Counted from the first letter of the stretch, positions 44,820 to 53,774 are shown. The stretch is DNA of 64,000 nucleotides from Peribacillus acanthi (GCF_003073175.1 NZ_QBBX01000006.1:46086-110085); one strand, 5' to 3'. Made by a program: numbers and translations. The notes: generated from the letters alone by a model not told the origin.

Positions 44820-44852
44820 AAAACCACCCTTTTTGAAATTAAAGGGTGGTGG
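44818..44852. terminator. bidirectional terminator between small membrane gene and sspH
   Basis: ACCACCCTTT-ttgaaatt-AAAGGGTGGT with flanking A run. Confidence 0.85.
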
Positions 44853-44857
44853 AATGT

Positions 44858-45037
44858 TTAAGCTTCTTCCAGTTCAGCTATATCAACTTGGGTCCGTTCT
44901 TCTAAAGGACCTCGTAAGTGTACAGTTGCCGTTCTTCCATCCTCATGTAATTGATCAATCCAGACTGATGCGCCATGGTACCTTACATCAATATCAGCTG
45001 AAGAAGATAGAATTTGTTTTACTCTGTTAACTTCCAT
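44858..45037 (-). CDS. sspH: H-type small acid-soluble spore protein SspH
   Basis: 59-residue protein matching the SspH pattern: RVKQILSSSADIDVRYHGAS, VWIDQLHEDGRTATV, then a hydrophilic segment ending in VDIAELEEA. SspH is a minor forespore protein of unknown precise role. The ribosome site GGGAGG lies 8 bases before ATG 45037. It is monocistronic. Confidence 0.85.
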   Translation of the reverse strand: MEVNRVKQILSSSADIDVRYHGASVWIDQLHEDGRTATVHLRGPLEERTQVDIAELEEA

Positions 45038-45064
45038 CCAAGTAACCTCCCATATTTAAGTCAT

Positions 45065-45095
45065 TATAGTGTTTGATGGTTAATGGATTTTATTC
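45065..45095 (-). promoter_or_regulatory. possible forespore (SigF/SigG) promoter of sspH
   Basis: Minus strand: GAATA (45095-45091), 19 bases, CACTATA (45071-45065). This is close to the SigG pattern but one base off in spacing and in the -10. Confidence 0.35.
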
Positions 45096-45125
45096 AATTT
45101 TTTACGCAAAGGAGGAAAACTTAGC

Positions 45126-45446
45126 ATGCAAAAATGTCAAAAATGCAACTTTCAATTCTCTTGGAAAACGCTTTTTTGGTCAATATTATTAGCTTATAAG
45201 CCCATCGATTGTGAAAAATGTGGCACATCATATGCAGTAACGGGGTTCTCGAGATTATGGATTTCGATTTATACTGTTGTTCCTTTATATATTTATGGGT
45301 TTATGGTGGCACCTAGAATGCCATTTTCCATTTACATAGATATAGGAGTGATGACCTCTATTGCGGTGTTTACACTTTCTATTATTCCATTTGTTGCAAA
45401 GTATAGTCCTGAATTAATACCTAACAAAAAATCCCCTCTAGCCTAG
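45126..45446 (+). CDS. CXXC-20-CXXC family zinc-ribbon membrane protein
   Basis: 106 residues. Two CxxC pairs near the N-terminus (MQKCQKCNFQFSW and IDCEKCGTSYAV) are separated by about 22 residues, matching the TIGR04104-type family. They are followed by two hydrophobic helices (about 50-68 and 76-95). Ribosome site AAAGGAGG. Function unknown. Confidence 0.75.
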   Translation: MQKCQKCNFQFSWKTLFWSILLAYKPIDCEKCGTSYAVTGFSRLWISIYTVVPLYIYGFMVAPRMPFSIYIDIGVMTSIAVFTLSIIPFVAKYSPELIPNKKSPLA

Positions 45447-45465
45447 TTATGGCAGAGGGGATTTC
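45428..45465. terminator. bidirectional terminator before prfC
   Basis: AATCCCCTCTAGC...GGCAGAGGGGATT with A and T flanks. Confidence 0.88.
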
Positions 45466-45468
45466 ATA

Positions 45469-47043
45469 TTATTTTGTATCCATTGGATTATAAAGCTTCA
45501 CATCTGGATTCTTTTCAGAGAACCATCTTAAAGCAAATTCATTTTCAAACAAGAATACATATTGCTCATAACGGTCTTTTACTAATATACTTCTTGCGTT
45601 CGTTAGTCTTTCGTCAACTTTTTCGTCTTCAACCCAACGTGCGATTTTAGAACCGACACGTTCCATGATGACTTCTGTATTGTATTCATTACGCATACGG
45701 TGTTCGAACACTTCAAATTGTAGTTGACCAACTGCACCTAACAAATACTCTTCCATTGTAACCGTCTTAAATAGCTGGATTGCACCTTCTTGTACAAGCT
45801 GGTGGATTCCTTTATGGAAGTGCTTTTGTTTCAGGACATTCTTTGCTGAAACTTTTACGAATAATTCAGGTGTGAACTGTGGTAGACGTTCAAATTGGAA
45901 CATATCCCGGCTAGTCGTCAATGTATCCCCAATTTGATAATTCCCGGTATCATATAGTCCAATGATATCACCACTCACCGCTTCATTAACTGTATTACGA
46001 TCGTCCGCCATGAATTGAGTCGAGGAAGATAAGTTAATGGCTTTTCCAGTACGACTCAAATTCACACTCATTCCGCGTTCAAACTTACCAGAACAAATAC
46101 GTAAAAATGCAATTCGATCACGGTGCTTTGGATTCATGTTTGCTTGGATTTTGAAAATAAATCCTGAGAAATCCTCTGATAATGGATCGATTTCACCATT
46201 AGTGGACTGTCTCGGTTGTGGAGATGGAGCAAATTTTAAATATGCATCTAGGAAGGTTTGCACACCAAATGTAGTCAATGCACTACCAAAGAATACTGGT
46301 GTTAATAACCCGTTTGCGATTCTTTCCTCAGAAAACTCATTCCCAGCTTCACTCAGCAGCATGATTTCTTCTAATGTTTGCTCGTAAAGTGGAGAATGCT
46401 TGATTGGATGCTCACCATCGATTTCACCTTCTTCATTTAAAGGTACGAAACGATTGTCCTCTTCCTTAAATTGCTCGATTCGATTGTTAAAACGATCATA
46501 TATACCAAGGAAATCCTTCCCCATTCCTATTGGCCAGTTCATTGGATACGATTCAATTCCTAATACTTCTTCTAATTCAGCAAGAATATCAAGCGGATTT
46601 CTACCTTGACGGTCCATTTTATTAATGAATGTAAAAATAGGAATTCCACGCATGCGACATACTTTAAATAGCTTGATGGTTTGATCCTCAATACCTTTTG
46701 CAGAATCGACAATCATGACAGCACTGTCTACTGCCATTAATGTACGGTACGTGTCTTCACTGAAATCCTGGTGACCAGGGGTATCTAATATATTGACGCG
46801 GAATCCGTCATAATCAAACTGCATTACAGAAGAAGTTACGGAAATCCCCCTTTGCTTTTCAATTTCCATCCAGTCGGAAGTCGCGTATTTCCCTGTTTTT
46901 CTTGCTTTTACTGTTCCGGCATCACGAATAGCTCCACCGAATAGTAGTAGCTTTTCTGTTAGCGTCGTTTTCCCTGCATCCGGGTGGGAAATGATTGCAA
47001 ACGTTTTTCTGGATTGCACTTCATCCTTTATAGAAGACTTCAT
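45469..47043 (-). CDS. prfC: Peptide chain release factor 3
   Basis: 524-residue translational GTPase that recycles RF1/RF2 from the ribosome. G1 is [15 protein letters not shown] (about 19-33), G2 area [12 protein letters not shown]3 [14 protein letters not shown] and G4 [10 protein letters not shown]. The C-terminal domains follow at the usual length. Monocistronic; ribosome site AAAGGATG before ATG 47043. Confidence 0.96.
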   Translation of the reverse strand: MKSSIKDEVQSRKTFAIISHPDAGKTTLTEKLLLFGGAIRDAGTVKARKTGKYATSDWMEIEKQRGISVTSSVMQFDYDGFRVNILDTPGHQDFSEDTYRTLMAVDSAVMIVDSAKGIEDQTIKLFKVCRMRGIPIFTFINKMDRQGRNPLDILAELEEVLGIESYPMNWPIGMGKDFLGIYDRFNNRIEQFKEEDNRFVPLNEEGEIDGEHPIKHSPLYEQTLEEIMLLSEAGNEFSEERIANGLLTPVFFGSALTTFGVQTFLDAYLKFAPSPQPRQSTNGEIDPLSEDFSGFIFKIQANMNPKHRDRIAFLRICSGKFERGMSVNLSRTGKAINLSSSTQFMADDRNTVNEAVSGDIIGLYDTGNYQIGDTLTTSRDMFQFERLPQFTPELFVKVSAKNVLKQKHFHKGIHQLVQEGAIQLFKTVTMEEYLLGAVGQLQFEVFEHRMRNEYNTEVIMERVGSKIARWVEDEKVDERLTNARSILVKDRYEQYVFLFENEFALRWFSEKNPDVKLYNPMDTK

Positions 47044-47175
47044 TCATAACATCCTTTATCATATAAAATAAATAGTAATCATGTTGATTCTGATACATTA
47101 CTAACTTAAAAAATATATCATATACACTTATACATTGGCTACTCAATGTCTACAGATAGAACGGAGATTGTTACA

Positions 47176-48051
47176 ATGGATTCAATTACGCACACACTAT
47201 TTGGAATCTGCCAATATGGCGTCATTAAAAAAGAGAAGCTGTCAAAACGTGAGAGACGTGCCTTCCTGACCGCTTCCCTGGTCGCAAACCAAATACCTGA
47301 AATTGATGTGGTATCTAGGCTTTGGGATACTGCTGGTCAATACCAAATGTGGCATCGTGGTATTACCCATTCTATCCTAATGGCCCCTCTTTGGGCATTA
47401 CTAATCTATTTTCTCATTGCTCTTATATTTAAGATAAAGGACAAGAAAATTTTTTGGCTTTCCTTAATTGGAGTCTTCATCCATGACACTAGTGATTTAT
47501 TCAATGCCTGGGGTACAGGCTACTTGGAACCTTTTTCTCAAGTCCGTATCACATTCGGAACCATTCCTATCATTGATTTTGTGATATGGTTCATTATTTT
47601 TGTGACCTTTGTTCTCAGTAAACGAAACAAATTAAATGCGCCTAGGTATTATCAATATGCTTGGATCGCTATCCTGCTCCATATTTTTCTGCAATCTGCT
47701 CAAGGGTACACCTTATTTCATTCCTATCAACAATCACATGATGAGGTAGCACTTTCGGCTACCTTCCTTCCATGGAAGTATGATGTTATTACGAAAAATG
47801 GTGAAGATGTAGTTATCTATGGAGATTCATTACTTTCTGATCCAATCATAAAATACAAATTGCACTCTTATGAACAAGCTGAACTAGATGATTTATTCAA
47901 GCATAATCCAAAAGCGAAAACCTTGTATGAATGGTCACCATTTGTAGTAATCGTAAATGATGACAATGTTCTTGGAGTTTATGACCCCAGATTTTATCGA
48001 AACGGTCAATCTTTTTTATTTGAATATATGGAAAAAAACCAGATGGAATAG
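47176..48051 (+). CDS. YfhP-like membrane-bound metal-dependent hydrolase (YdjM/DUF457 family)
   Basis: 291 residues. The N-terminal metal motif MDSITHTLFGI with a later HRGITHSILMAP and IHDTSDLFNAWGT (His/Asp ligands) is typical. Four or so membrane helices (about 72-95, 105-118, 142-165, 176-192) are followed by a soluble C-terminal domain (200-291). Start chosen: ATG 47176 (CGGAG upstream), because the family starts at MDS.TH. An ATG at 47146 is also open. Substrate unknown. Confidence 0.82.
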   Translation: MDSITHTLFGICQYGVIKKEKLSKRERRAFLTASLVANQIPEIDVVSRLWDTAGQYQMWHRGITHSILMAPLWALLIYFLIALIFKIKDKKIFWLSLIGVFIHDTSDLFNAWGTGYLEPFSQVRITFGTIPIIDFVIWFIIFVTFVLSKRNKLNAPRYYQYAWIAILLHIFLQSAQGYTLFHSYQQSHDEVALSATFLPWKYDVITKNGEDVVIYGDSLLSDPIIKYKLHSYEQAELDDLFKHNPKAKTLYEWSPFVVIVNDDNVLGVYDPRFYRNGQSFLFEYMEKNQME

Positions 48052-48081
48052 TGAATCAGTGTTTGTATAAAGCGTAAAGGA

Positions 48082-48237
48082 TTATTCTAAAAATCCAATA
48101 AATAATTTAAGCCACCCAAAAAACGATAACCAAAGTGGGATACTTAAAGCCGTTCCCCAAAGTAAGCCTTTAAACAAATTCAAATCAGTACAGTATTCAT
48201 CCATAGATATTGATCCCTCATTACTTTGTTTTTTCAT
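48082..48237 (-). CDS. Single-span small membrane protein, 51 aa
   Basis: 51 residues: polar N-terminus (MKKQSNEGSISMDEYCTDLN), then one long hydrophobic stretch (LFKGLLWGTALSIPLWLSFF, about 21-49). AAGGAAACAATT before the ATG is a reasonable ribosome site. No family recognised. Confidence 0.5.
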   Translation of the reverse strand: MKKQSNEGSISMDEYCTDLNLFKGLLWGTALSIPLWLSFFGWLKLFIGFLE

Positions 48238-48309
48238 AATTGTTTCCTTAATTCTGTATGGTTAAACTTTAACTGGTTTCTTTACATTGGAAAGTGTACC
48301 TACAAAAAT

Positions 48310-48346
48310 AAAAACGAGCCGACGAATTTTTGTCGACTCGTTTTTT
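48310..48346. terminator. intrinsic terminator
   Basis: ACGAGCCGAC-gaattttt-GTCGACTCGT (one mismatch) with A run on the left and TTTTTTTT on the right. Confidence 0.75.
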
Positions 48347-48457
48347 TTATTTCATTAATGATTTTGTCATTTTACGTTTTCTCCAGTAATTCTTTGCCCC
48401 TTTAATGACAAAAGGCATAACTGCGACCGCAACCCTTTTCAATAATCTTCTTTTCAT
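48347..48457 (-). CDS. Very small basic peptide, 36 aa
   Basis: 36 residues with a basic N-terminus (MKRRLLKRVAVAVMPFVIKG) and a basic C-terminus (YWRKRKMTKSLMK) around a short hydrophobic stretch; amphipathic. AAGGAAGTGATCTCA precedes ATG 48457, and a terminator follows the stop. A longer in-frame extension to 48652 has no ribosome site. Confidence 0.5.
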   Translation of the reverse strand: MKRRLLKRVAVAVMPFVIKGAKNYWRKRKMTKSLMK

Positions 48458-48617
48458 TGAGATCACTTCCTTTGTTTTTGTTCTACCATATATATATCCC
48501 TCCAAAACCATTAAAAACCAGATGGAGACGTAGTATAATATTCCAGTTATCTGAAATTTCCTTTCCTCGTCCATCGAATCTGTGTACAATTGGTGTTGGA
48601 TATGAAAGGAGCTACAA

Positions 48618-49076
48618 ATGGTCACGTTTGAAAAGTTAACCGTAGAAAACATTTACATTGCCGAGGAAATTGTTAATTCTAATCCTGCCTATAATAAAAT
48701 GGAAAATGGCTGTGAATCGAGATCGACTGAAGAGGTTAAAGAAGATTTATTAAATGAAAAATCCGAAGCCTTTTTTATTAAAGCCGATGATACCTATATT
48801 GGCTTGATTGACTATATGATGTTAAATGAAAAAGATGGCTATCCATGGCTTGGATACTTAATGATCCACGGGGACTATCAAGGTTATGGATATGGTACAA
48901 GTGCTTATCTGCTTTATGAACAACAAATGAGAAATAGAGGCGTGGAAATCATTCGTTTAGCAGTTCTAAAAGAAAATGACTCTGCGAAGAACTTTTGGAA
49001 ACGTCTAGGCTTCAACTATTATACAGATAAACCATTCAAGAATACCTTTGTCGAATGCTTTGAAAAAAAGATATAA
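48618..49076 (+). CDS. GNAT-family N-acetyltransferase
   Basis: 152 residues. The acetyl-CoA binding segment is YQGYGYGTSAYLLYEQQM (about 94-111), preceded by strand PWLGYLMIHGD and followed by the C-terminal NFWKRLGFNYY. Substrate unknown. GAAAGGAG before ATG 48618. Confidence 0.85.
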   Translation: MVTFEKLTVENIYIAEEIVNSNPAYNKMENGCESRSTEEVKEDLLNEKSEAFFIKADDTYIGLIDYMMLNEKDGYPWLGYLMIHGDYQGYGYGTSAYLLYEQQMRNRGVEIIRLAVLKENDSAKNFWKRLGFNYYTDKPFKNTFVECFEKKI

Positions 49077-49084
49077 ATATAGAA

Positions 49085-49114
49085 GAGGATAGGCCATAAT
49101 TTAAGCCTATCCTC
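49085..49114. terminator. terminator between GNAT and P-loop kinase genes
   Basis: GAGGATAGGC-cataatttaa-GCCTATCCTC, convergent region. Confidence 0.75.
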
Positions 49115-49121
49115 CAAATCT

Positions 49122-49964
49122 TTATAGGGATAAAAATTGTTCAATTCCTATATCAATACGAGACCAATTTTGATCACTAGTTTCGATGATAAAAGATTCA
49201 AATGGTAGAACAGTAAGGACCTCGAGCTCTAATTGTTTTCGTTTTTCTAACCATGCAACTGTTCCACTCTTCCCTGCTAAACCTGCTGCTTTCCCATACC
49301 CTTGGCTCGTTACATAATGAGTCACTCCATCAACCCATTCGAGCGATCTTTCTTGGCATGCCTTATCAAATGTCTCATTAATATTTGTTTGGTAAAGATA
49401 AATGACAGTGGGATTCAATGGTTCAATAGTTTTAGCCAAGGTTTGTATATAATTTTTAATTGTATCATCCGTCGCATTGTACTTTGCTAACATGGCAGTC
49501 AAAGGATTTTGCAAGAAACAACACTCAAAAATCCAGATATTATCTGAAACTTTTGCGTTCTCGACAAACTTTCTCCACTGCGAAAGTACCACATGGATAT
49601 GTGTTTCCATGGATAGATTGCCATCGTACACATCGAATTGAGAAATGTATGAAGTAAATTCTTGATTTACTTCATTATTTTCTTGAAGCAGCTTTTTATA
49701 ATGTACTAACTGATATCCTCCTTCTTCTTCCGTGTATTTTCCAATTACCCTCACATAATTTGGGAATAGTTTTGTTAATTCTCTGTACTCATTTCCGCTT
49801 AAATAAGCTACTCCATCAAAATCTGCCGGGTGCTTTAAATTGCCTTCTACAAATAATTCATGATTCTTCCCACGATTTAAAAGCTTTTTTTGTATATTCT
49901 GAGCCGTGGTTGTTTTACCAGAGCCCCAAATTCCTTCAACGATAATCAGTTTAGTTTCTCTCAT
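49122..49964 (-). CDS. P-loop nucleoside/nucleotide kinase-like protein
   Basis: 280 residues. The Walker A motif is at the N-terminus (LIIVEGIWGSGKTTTAQNIQ, P-loop about 11-18), as in thymidylate-kinase/deoxynucleoside-kinase folds. A middle helical part contains IWIFECCFLQNPLTAML and VIYLYQTNINETF, resembling the LID/base-binding region, but I cannot name a substrate. Ribosome site GGGGAGG before ATG 49964. That site is partly inside a palindrome and is preceded by a structured leader. Confidence 0.65.
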   Translation of the reverse strand: MRETKLIIVEGIWGSGKTTTAQNIQKKLLNRGKNHELFVEGNLKHPADFDGVAYLSGNEYRELTKLFPNYVRVIGKYTEEEGGYQLVHYKKLLQENNEVNQEFTSYISQFDVYDGNLSMETHIHVVLSQWRKFVENAKVSDNIWIFECCFLQNPLTAMLAKYNATDDTIKNYIQTLAKTIEPLNPTVIYLYQTNINETFDKACQERSLEWVDGVTHYVTSQGYGKAAGLAGKSGTVAWLEKRKQLELEVLTVLPFESFIIETSDQNWSRIDIGIEQFLSL

Positions 49965-49975
49965 GAAAATACCTC

Positions 49976-50085
49976 CCCATTTTTATAAAAATGGGCAAAG
50001 CAATATTCCTTCTCCAATCCAAACCTTGAACGCATGAAAAGGGTCAGACTAATCCTATCTTTGACTCTCGGTTTATTGCTTTGCC
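49976..50085 (-). ncRNA. Candidate structured 5' leader of the P-loop kinase gene
   Basis: Two arms of 12 bases, 49994-50005 (GGCAAAGCAATA) and 50074-50085 (TATTGCTTTGCC), would form a closing stem around about 68 bases that contain further short pairings. Directly 3' lies the perfect palindrome CCCATTTTTATAAAAATGGG (49976-49995), which overlaps the closing stem by two bases and reaches into the GGGGAGG ribosome site. The arrangement looks like an expression platform. No known riboswitch class recognised. The remainder of the 345-bp gap to 50309 holds only A/T-rich promoter DNA and the terminator at 50224. Confidence 0.5.
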
Positions 50086-50223
50086 GTGTAAAGATAAGAT
50101 ATCTACTCCATTTCACAACATTCCTCCATTCATATCAGTTACCAATAATTGTATGGGAAACAGATTTTTTTAACAACTATTTTTTGGGGTTCGTTTACTA
50201 CTAACACTTCAAGCCATGAGGTA

Positions 50224-50258
50224 AAAAAAAATGGCCCACGTGCAGATGGCCATTAAAA
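50224..50258 (-). terminator. terminator of the lipoprotein gene
   Basis: AATGGCC...GGCCATT with T run on the minus strand. Confidence 0.85.
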
Positions 50259-50309
50259 TGAATTTTAATCTTTATAATTGGATGCGAATGCAAAATTGTC
50301 AATTTCAAC

Positions 50310-50720
50310 TTAATGTGATCCCCATTTTTCTTTTAGATTACTTATTTTAAATATTGATTCCTTTAAATAAACCTTTACTTTTTCTAGATTAAATTCAGGA
50401 GATTTAGCCTCACCTATTAGTGGATAAAGACTTTTTTCTACATTTACATATTCATCGGGGTATTTTGTTTCGACTTGTTTCTCTATGCTATCCCACTTCT
50501 CTTCTATTTGTTGTCCATATTTATTGATAATCTCTTTGTCTGCTTTCTTTTCTAGATCCTTTTCGAATTGATTCAATATTTCTATGATTTCTGACAAGCT
50601 AGCTTGGACATCTTTATTTGATAGAGAAGTTTCAATTACCTCTTTTTCTACCTCTCTATCAACTGATGTACATCCACAAATAAATAATAGTAGGGGTAAA
50701 GCTAATATATATTTTCCCAT
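50310..50720 (-). CDS. Small lipoprotein of unknown function
   Basis: 136 residues. A lipoprotein signal peptide MGKYILALPLLLFICGCTSV has the lipobox ICGC (lipidated Cys at 17). The mature part is a Glu/Lys-rich, probably helical domain. Start chosen: ATG 50720, preceded by AAAGGAGAG; an in-frame extension to 50777 has no ribosome site. Family not recognised. Confidence 0.75.
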   Translation of the reverse strand: MGKYILALPLLLFICGCTSVDREVEKEVIETSLSNKDVQASLSEIIEILNQFEKDLEKKADKEIINKYGQQIEEKWDSIEKQVETKYPDEYVNVEKSLYPLIGEAKSPEFNLEKVKVYLKESIFKISNLKEKWGSH

Positions 50721-51073
50721 TGTAAAATTACTCTCCTTTTCTAAAGTATATCTCGTTAGAAGTGTGTCCAAATACATGATTATTACTCGTTTTTTTTAAT
50801 AAAAATACTTAAAAATAGCTGTTCACATTGTTTAGAAATATATGCATCAGTTTGGAAAATTTTCATTAATATTCTTGTTATTTTTCGATTTGTACGATAT
50901 AATCAGTTATATTAAAATATAAGAACAAAATTAATTATTCTAAATTCACATATTATCAAACACCAAAGGATAATATGTAAAACTCTGATGCTTGATAATG
51001 TGTGAATTTTATTTTCCTTATAGGAAATAAATTACATATTAATTTTTGTTTAACTTTTAGGAGGATTCACAGT
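50721..51073 (+). promoter_or_regulatory. Intergenic region and structured leader of the cold-shock gene
   Basis: 353 bases. AAATTCACATATTATCAA (50942-50959) can pair with TTGATAATGTGTGAATTT (50992-51009; 18 bp, one G-U pair). Alternatively its inner part ACATATTATC can pair with GATAATATGT (50969-50978). The two hairpins are mutually exclusive. Csp mRNAs often carry such temperature-responsive leaders. The rest is A/T-rich. Confidence 0.55.
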
Positions 51074-51277
51074 ATGACAGTAACAGGTAAAGTAAAATGG
51101 TTTAACGGCGAAAAAGGTTTCGGTTTCATCGAAGTACCAGGTGGCAACGATGTATTCGTACACTTCTCTGCTATCCAAGGTGAAGGCTACAAAACTCTTG
51201 ACGAAGGTCAAGAAGTTGAGTTCGAAATCGAAGAAGGTAACCGTGGACCACAAGCTAAAAACGTGGTAAAACTTTAA
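51074..51277 (+). CDS. Cold-shock protein (CspA/CspB family)
   Basis: 67-residue single OB-fold RNA chaperone. RNP1 is KGFGFIEV (about 15-22) and RNP2 VFVHFSAI (about 30-37). Typical [11 protein letters not shown] start and [12 protein letters not shown] end. Start chosen: ATG 51074 after AGGAGG. The longer ORF from 51002 is leader. Terminator follows. Confidence 0.95.
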   Translation: MTVTGKVKWFNGEKGFGFIEVPGGNDVFVHFSAIQGEGYKTLDEGQEVEFEIEEGNRGPQAKNVVKL

Positions 51278-51303
51278 TTCTCGATTCTAACCATACAAAT
51301 GAT

Positions 51304-51338
51304 CAAGGTGTTACCGGTTTCCGGTAGCACCTTTTTGT
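51304..51338 (+). terminator. terminator of the cold-shock gene
   Basis: AAGGTGTTACCGG-ttt-CCGGTAGCACCTT then TTTG. Confidence 0.92.
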
Positions 51339-51414
51339 TTGTCAATTTTTTCTCTTCTGCTTTATATGTTTTAGAATAGGAAAAGCCCCAGCAAAACAAA
51401 CTGGGGCTAATCTA

Positions 51415-52734
51415 TTAAACTTTTAAATCAATTATTTTTCTATGAACCATCAACCCTATCAGTGCCATAACCATCAATGAACCGAGAGCCATTCTGCTGG
51501 CCAAAGTTCCATAGTCCGCGAACAGATACGTTACTGTTCCATAAACTAGTGGGCCAATGATGGCAGAAACCTTACCAGAAAAGGCAAACAACCCAAAAAA
51601 CTGACCTCTTTTTTCTTCTGGAGTGGATTCGACAATTAATGTCCTAGACGTAACCCACATAGATCCGAGTGCTACCCCAAATAAACTGCCTGCAATCCAG
51701 AAAAGACCAGGATGGAACGCAAATGTCGCCACAGCCAATGCTACCAGCAACAAGACTCCCACATAAGCAAAAGACTTCGTAGCTCCTTTTGCCTTTGTAA
51801 TATGACCAAAGATAAAGGAACCAATAATACTTGAAACTGTAGAAACGAGATAGAGCAAAATAAATGCACCACTTGAAAAACCAACAACCGTTTTAGCATA
51901 AATCGCCATCATTGCAATTGCTGTAGAAATGGCATCATTGATAAAGAAATAAGAAATCATGAAAATAAATACCTTTCTATGATTCTGCATTTCTTTGAAC
52001 GTTGTATAAATTTCTTTATACCCTGATAAGAATGATTCCTTTTTCTTTGGGACTACCTTCGGCTCTTTAACAAAGAAGAACAAAGGAAGGGAAAAAACCA
52101 AGAATAATAGAGCAGTTGGAATAAAAGCTACATGTGAGCCATTATCCCCCACAAACGGATACACCGATAAACCAACTAATGTTCCTACGTACCCTACTGC
52201 CACACCGAAACCTGAGATTAACGGAAGTGTTTCTTTATTGCCAATATCAGAAATCATGGTGTCATAAAAGACTAGACTTGAATGATAAAAGAATTTCGCA
52301 ATCACAAACAGTAATATGACCATGGCTAATACTATGGGAATTCCAAATATCTCCCCTTTCATAGAAGAAGCTGCAACAAGACCCATTGAGAATGTACAAG
52401 CAACTGTAATCAGTGTGAATATCCCGATGTACTTTTTCTTCTTCCCTGTACGATCAATTAACACTCCAAATAGTGGTGAGAATAGGACAAGAAACAAACT
52501 AGCCAAAGCATTCGAATACGAGATGAAGGTACTGGCGATTTGATCGAGGACTTCGTTTTTCCCTATCGTCTCTTCTAAATAAAATGGAAAGAAAATGGTA
52601 TTAATGTTTGATGAAAATATCGTATTAGCAAAATCATATAATGCCCAGGATAGTACAGGTAAAGATAAATAAAGACCTAGATTGTTTTTTGGTTTTGTTT
52701 TGTTAGTATTCGGGCTAATTTCCATATTCCACAT
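51415..52734 (-). CDS. MFS transporter, UMF1/Atg22-like family
   Basis: 439-residue major facilitator with about twelve helices. The opening VLSWALYDFANTIFSSNINTIF is the UMF1/Atg22 signature. Loop 2-3 carries GVLIDRTGKKKKY, and a conserved ESTPEEKRGQFFGLFAF lies late. The Atg22 family exports amino acids in yeast; the bacterial role is unknown. Monocistronic. Confidence 0.85.
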   Translation of the reverse strand: MWNMEISPNTNKTKPKNNLGLYLSLPVLSWALYDFANTIFSSNINTIFFPFYLEETIGKNEVLDQIASTFISYSNALASLFLVLFSPLFGVLIDRTGKKKKYIGIFTLITVACTFSMGLVAASSMKGEIFGIPIVLAMVILLFVIAKFFYHSSLVFYDTMISDIGNKETLPLISGFGVAVGYVGTLVGLSVYPFVGDNGSHVAFIPTALLFLVFSLPLFFFVKEPKVVPKKKESFLSGYKEIYTTFKEMQNHRKVFIFMISYFFINDAISTAIAMMAIYAKTVVGFSSGAFILLYLVSTVSSIIGSFIFGHITKAKGATKSFAYVGVLLLVALAVATFAFHPGLFWIAGSLFGVALGSMWVTSRTLIVESTPEEKRGQFFGLFAFSGKVSAIIGPLVYGTVTYLFADYGTLASRMALGSLMVMALIGLMVHRKIIDLKV

Positions 52735-52818
52735 CCTTTCTTTTTATATGTTATATTTATTCCGTTTCGTACATAAAAAATCCTGTAATGCTTTCAAAAT
52801 TAACAATAAAATACGCAA

Positions 52819-52846
52819 CCCCTGACAGCGAGATACCATCAGGGGC
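52819..52846 (-). terminator. hairpin downstream of the YvrJ-like gene
   Basis: CCCCTGA (52819-52825) and TCAGGGG (52839-52845). No strong T run, so terminator function is uncertain. The surrounding 52735-52930 stretch contains no ORF I can support. Confidence 0.5.
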
Positions 52847-52930
52847 CCAATCATTAATAATTAGTTGGATAGTCAATAAATTTATGGTTATCTCCAATAG
52901 CAAATGCTATGGACAATCCCTCAACAACAA

Positions 52931-53089
52931 TTAAATATCACGACCTGAGAGCTCTTCTTTCATTTTGCTTGGCAGGGTTTGCATCGTTTCAATGAGCACA
53001 TTTAGTTTACCTTCAATTCTATGAAGTAAATAAAGAGTCACGACAATTGGAAATCCCACATCGCTAATGAACGGAAATAACTGCTCCAT
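52931..53089 (-). CDS. YvrJ-family small membrane protein
   Basis: 52 residues: MEQLFPFISDVGFPIVVTLY with one helix (about 5-22), then an amphipathic basic/acidic tail (LLHRIEGKLNVLIETMQTLP). This matches the YvrJ family pattern. It follows the DUF2922 gene and lies after an internal terminator. Function unknown; ribosome site GAGTGAGAGGAG before ATG. Confidence 0.75.
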   Translation of the reverse strand: MEQLFPFISDVGFPIVVTLYLLHRIEGKLNVLIETMQTLPSKMKEELSGRDI

Positions 53090-53110
53090 CTCCTCTCACT
53101 CCTTTCTTTT

Positions 53111-53148
53111 TAAAAAAGAGGATGACTCAAAACTAAGAGTCACCCTCC
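53111..53148 (-). terminator. internal terminator between DUF2922 and YvrJ genes
   Basis: Minus strand: GAGGGTGACTC...GAGTCATCCTC then TTTTTT. YvrJ expression would need read-through or its own promoter. Confidence 0.8.
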
Positions 53149-53155
53149 TTCAGTA

Positions 53156-53371
53156 TTACATTTCTAAATCATTAACATTACGTTCCACAACTCTGATCCC
53201 TTTTTTGGCAGCTGGTTTTCCTACTGCAGAAGTGAAAACCTGCTGTGCGATAATCGTATCCATGGAGCTTTTTACAGTTTCAACATCGATTGGCTCCTTA
53301 GGGTTATCTATAGCGATAGTTAAATTTTTTCCTTGTTCCGATACAAACAATAATTCTAGTGTTTTTGCCAT
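53156..53371 (-). CDS. DUF2922 family protein
   Basis: 71 residues: MAKTLELLFVSEQGKNLTIA, then IDNPKEPIDVETVKSSMDTI and a VGKPAAKKGIRVVERNV tail, typical of DUF2922. It always pairs with DUF1659 in Bacilli as far as I know. Function unknown. AGGAGGAG before ATG. Confidence 0.8.
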   Translation of the reverse strand: MAKTLELLFVSEQGKNLTIAIDNPKEPIDVETVKSSMDTIIAQQVFTSAVGKPAAKKGIRVVERNVNDLEM

Positions 53372-53411
53372 TTCATTTCTCCTCCTCTCTGCTAGACTAG
53401 AAACCTACCTC

Positions 53412-53630
53412 CTACGCCATTAGTTCATGTAATTCTTGACTGTCAATCGATAATAGCGGATATCCTTGAAGGACCGCAATTGCATTACCAGTTGCAAAAA
53501 GCTGATCAGGTGTTGCAGTCACATCAATGTTTGAAAAGCTTTTTCTCTTGAAGATTTGATTTCCTTTTCCGTCTACTCCACCATCAAACGTTAATCGAAG
53601 TGAATATGAAACGATTGTTTTAGTTGCCAT
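53412..53630 (-). CDS. DUF1659 family protein
   Basis: 72 residues beginning MATKTIVSYSLRLTFDGGVD with GKGNQIFKRKSFSNIDVTAT and ending LSIDSQELHELMA. This is the DUF1659 pattern. Start chosen: ATG 53630, 5 bases after GGAGGTGAT. First gene of the DUF1659-DUF2922-YvrJ cluster. Confidence 0.8.
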   Translation of the reverse strand: MATKTIVSYSLRLTFDGGVDGKGNQIFKRKSFSNIDVTATPDQLFATGNAIAVLQGYPLLSIDSQELHELMA

Positions 53631-53774
53631 TTGTATCACCTCCTTCGCTATTGTTATATACTTTCAATAGCAAAAAGGGGCGTCGCCACTAAAATTTTGT
53701 TTGTTTTTTTCATGGAGAGGTAAATAGCCGATAGATAGGGTTAAAATAGGAGGATAGAAAGGAATGAGGTTTAG

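Noticed and set aside
49994..50085. 12-bp inverted repeats that could be ends of a MITE-type element
   Set aside because: No flanking target duplication visible and only one copy in the window; the position in a 5' leader fits RNA structure better.
52931..53639. Cluster of tiny genes that might be prophage-derived
   Set aside because: DUF1659, DUF2922 and YvrJ form a chromosomal gene set in Bacilli. No integrase, capsid or att-like sequence is nearby.
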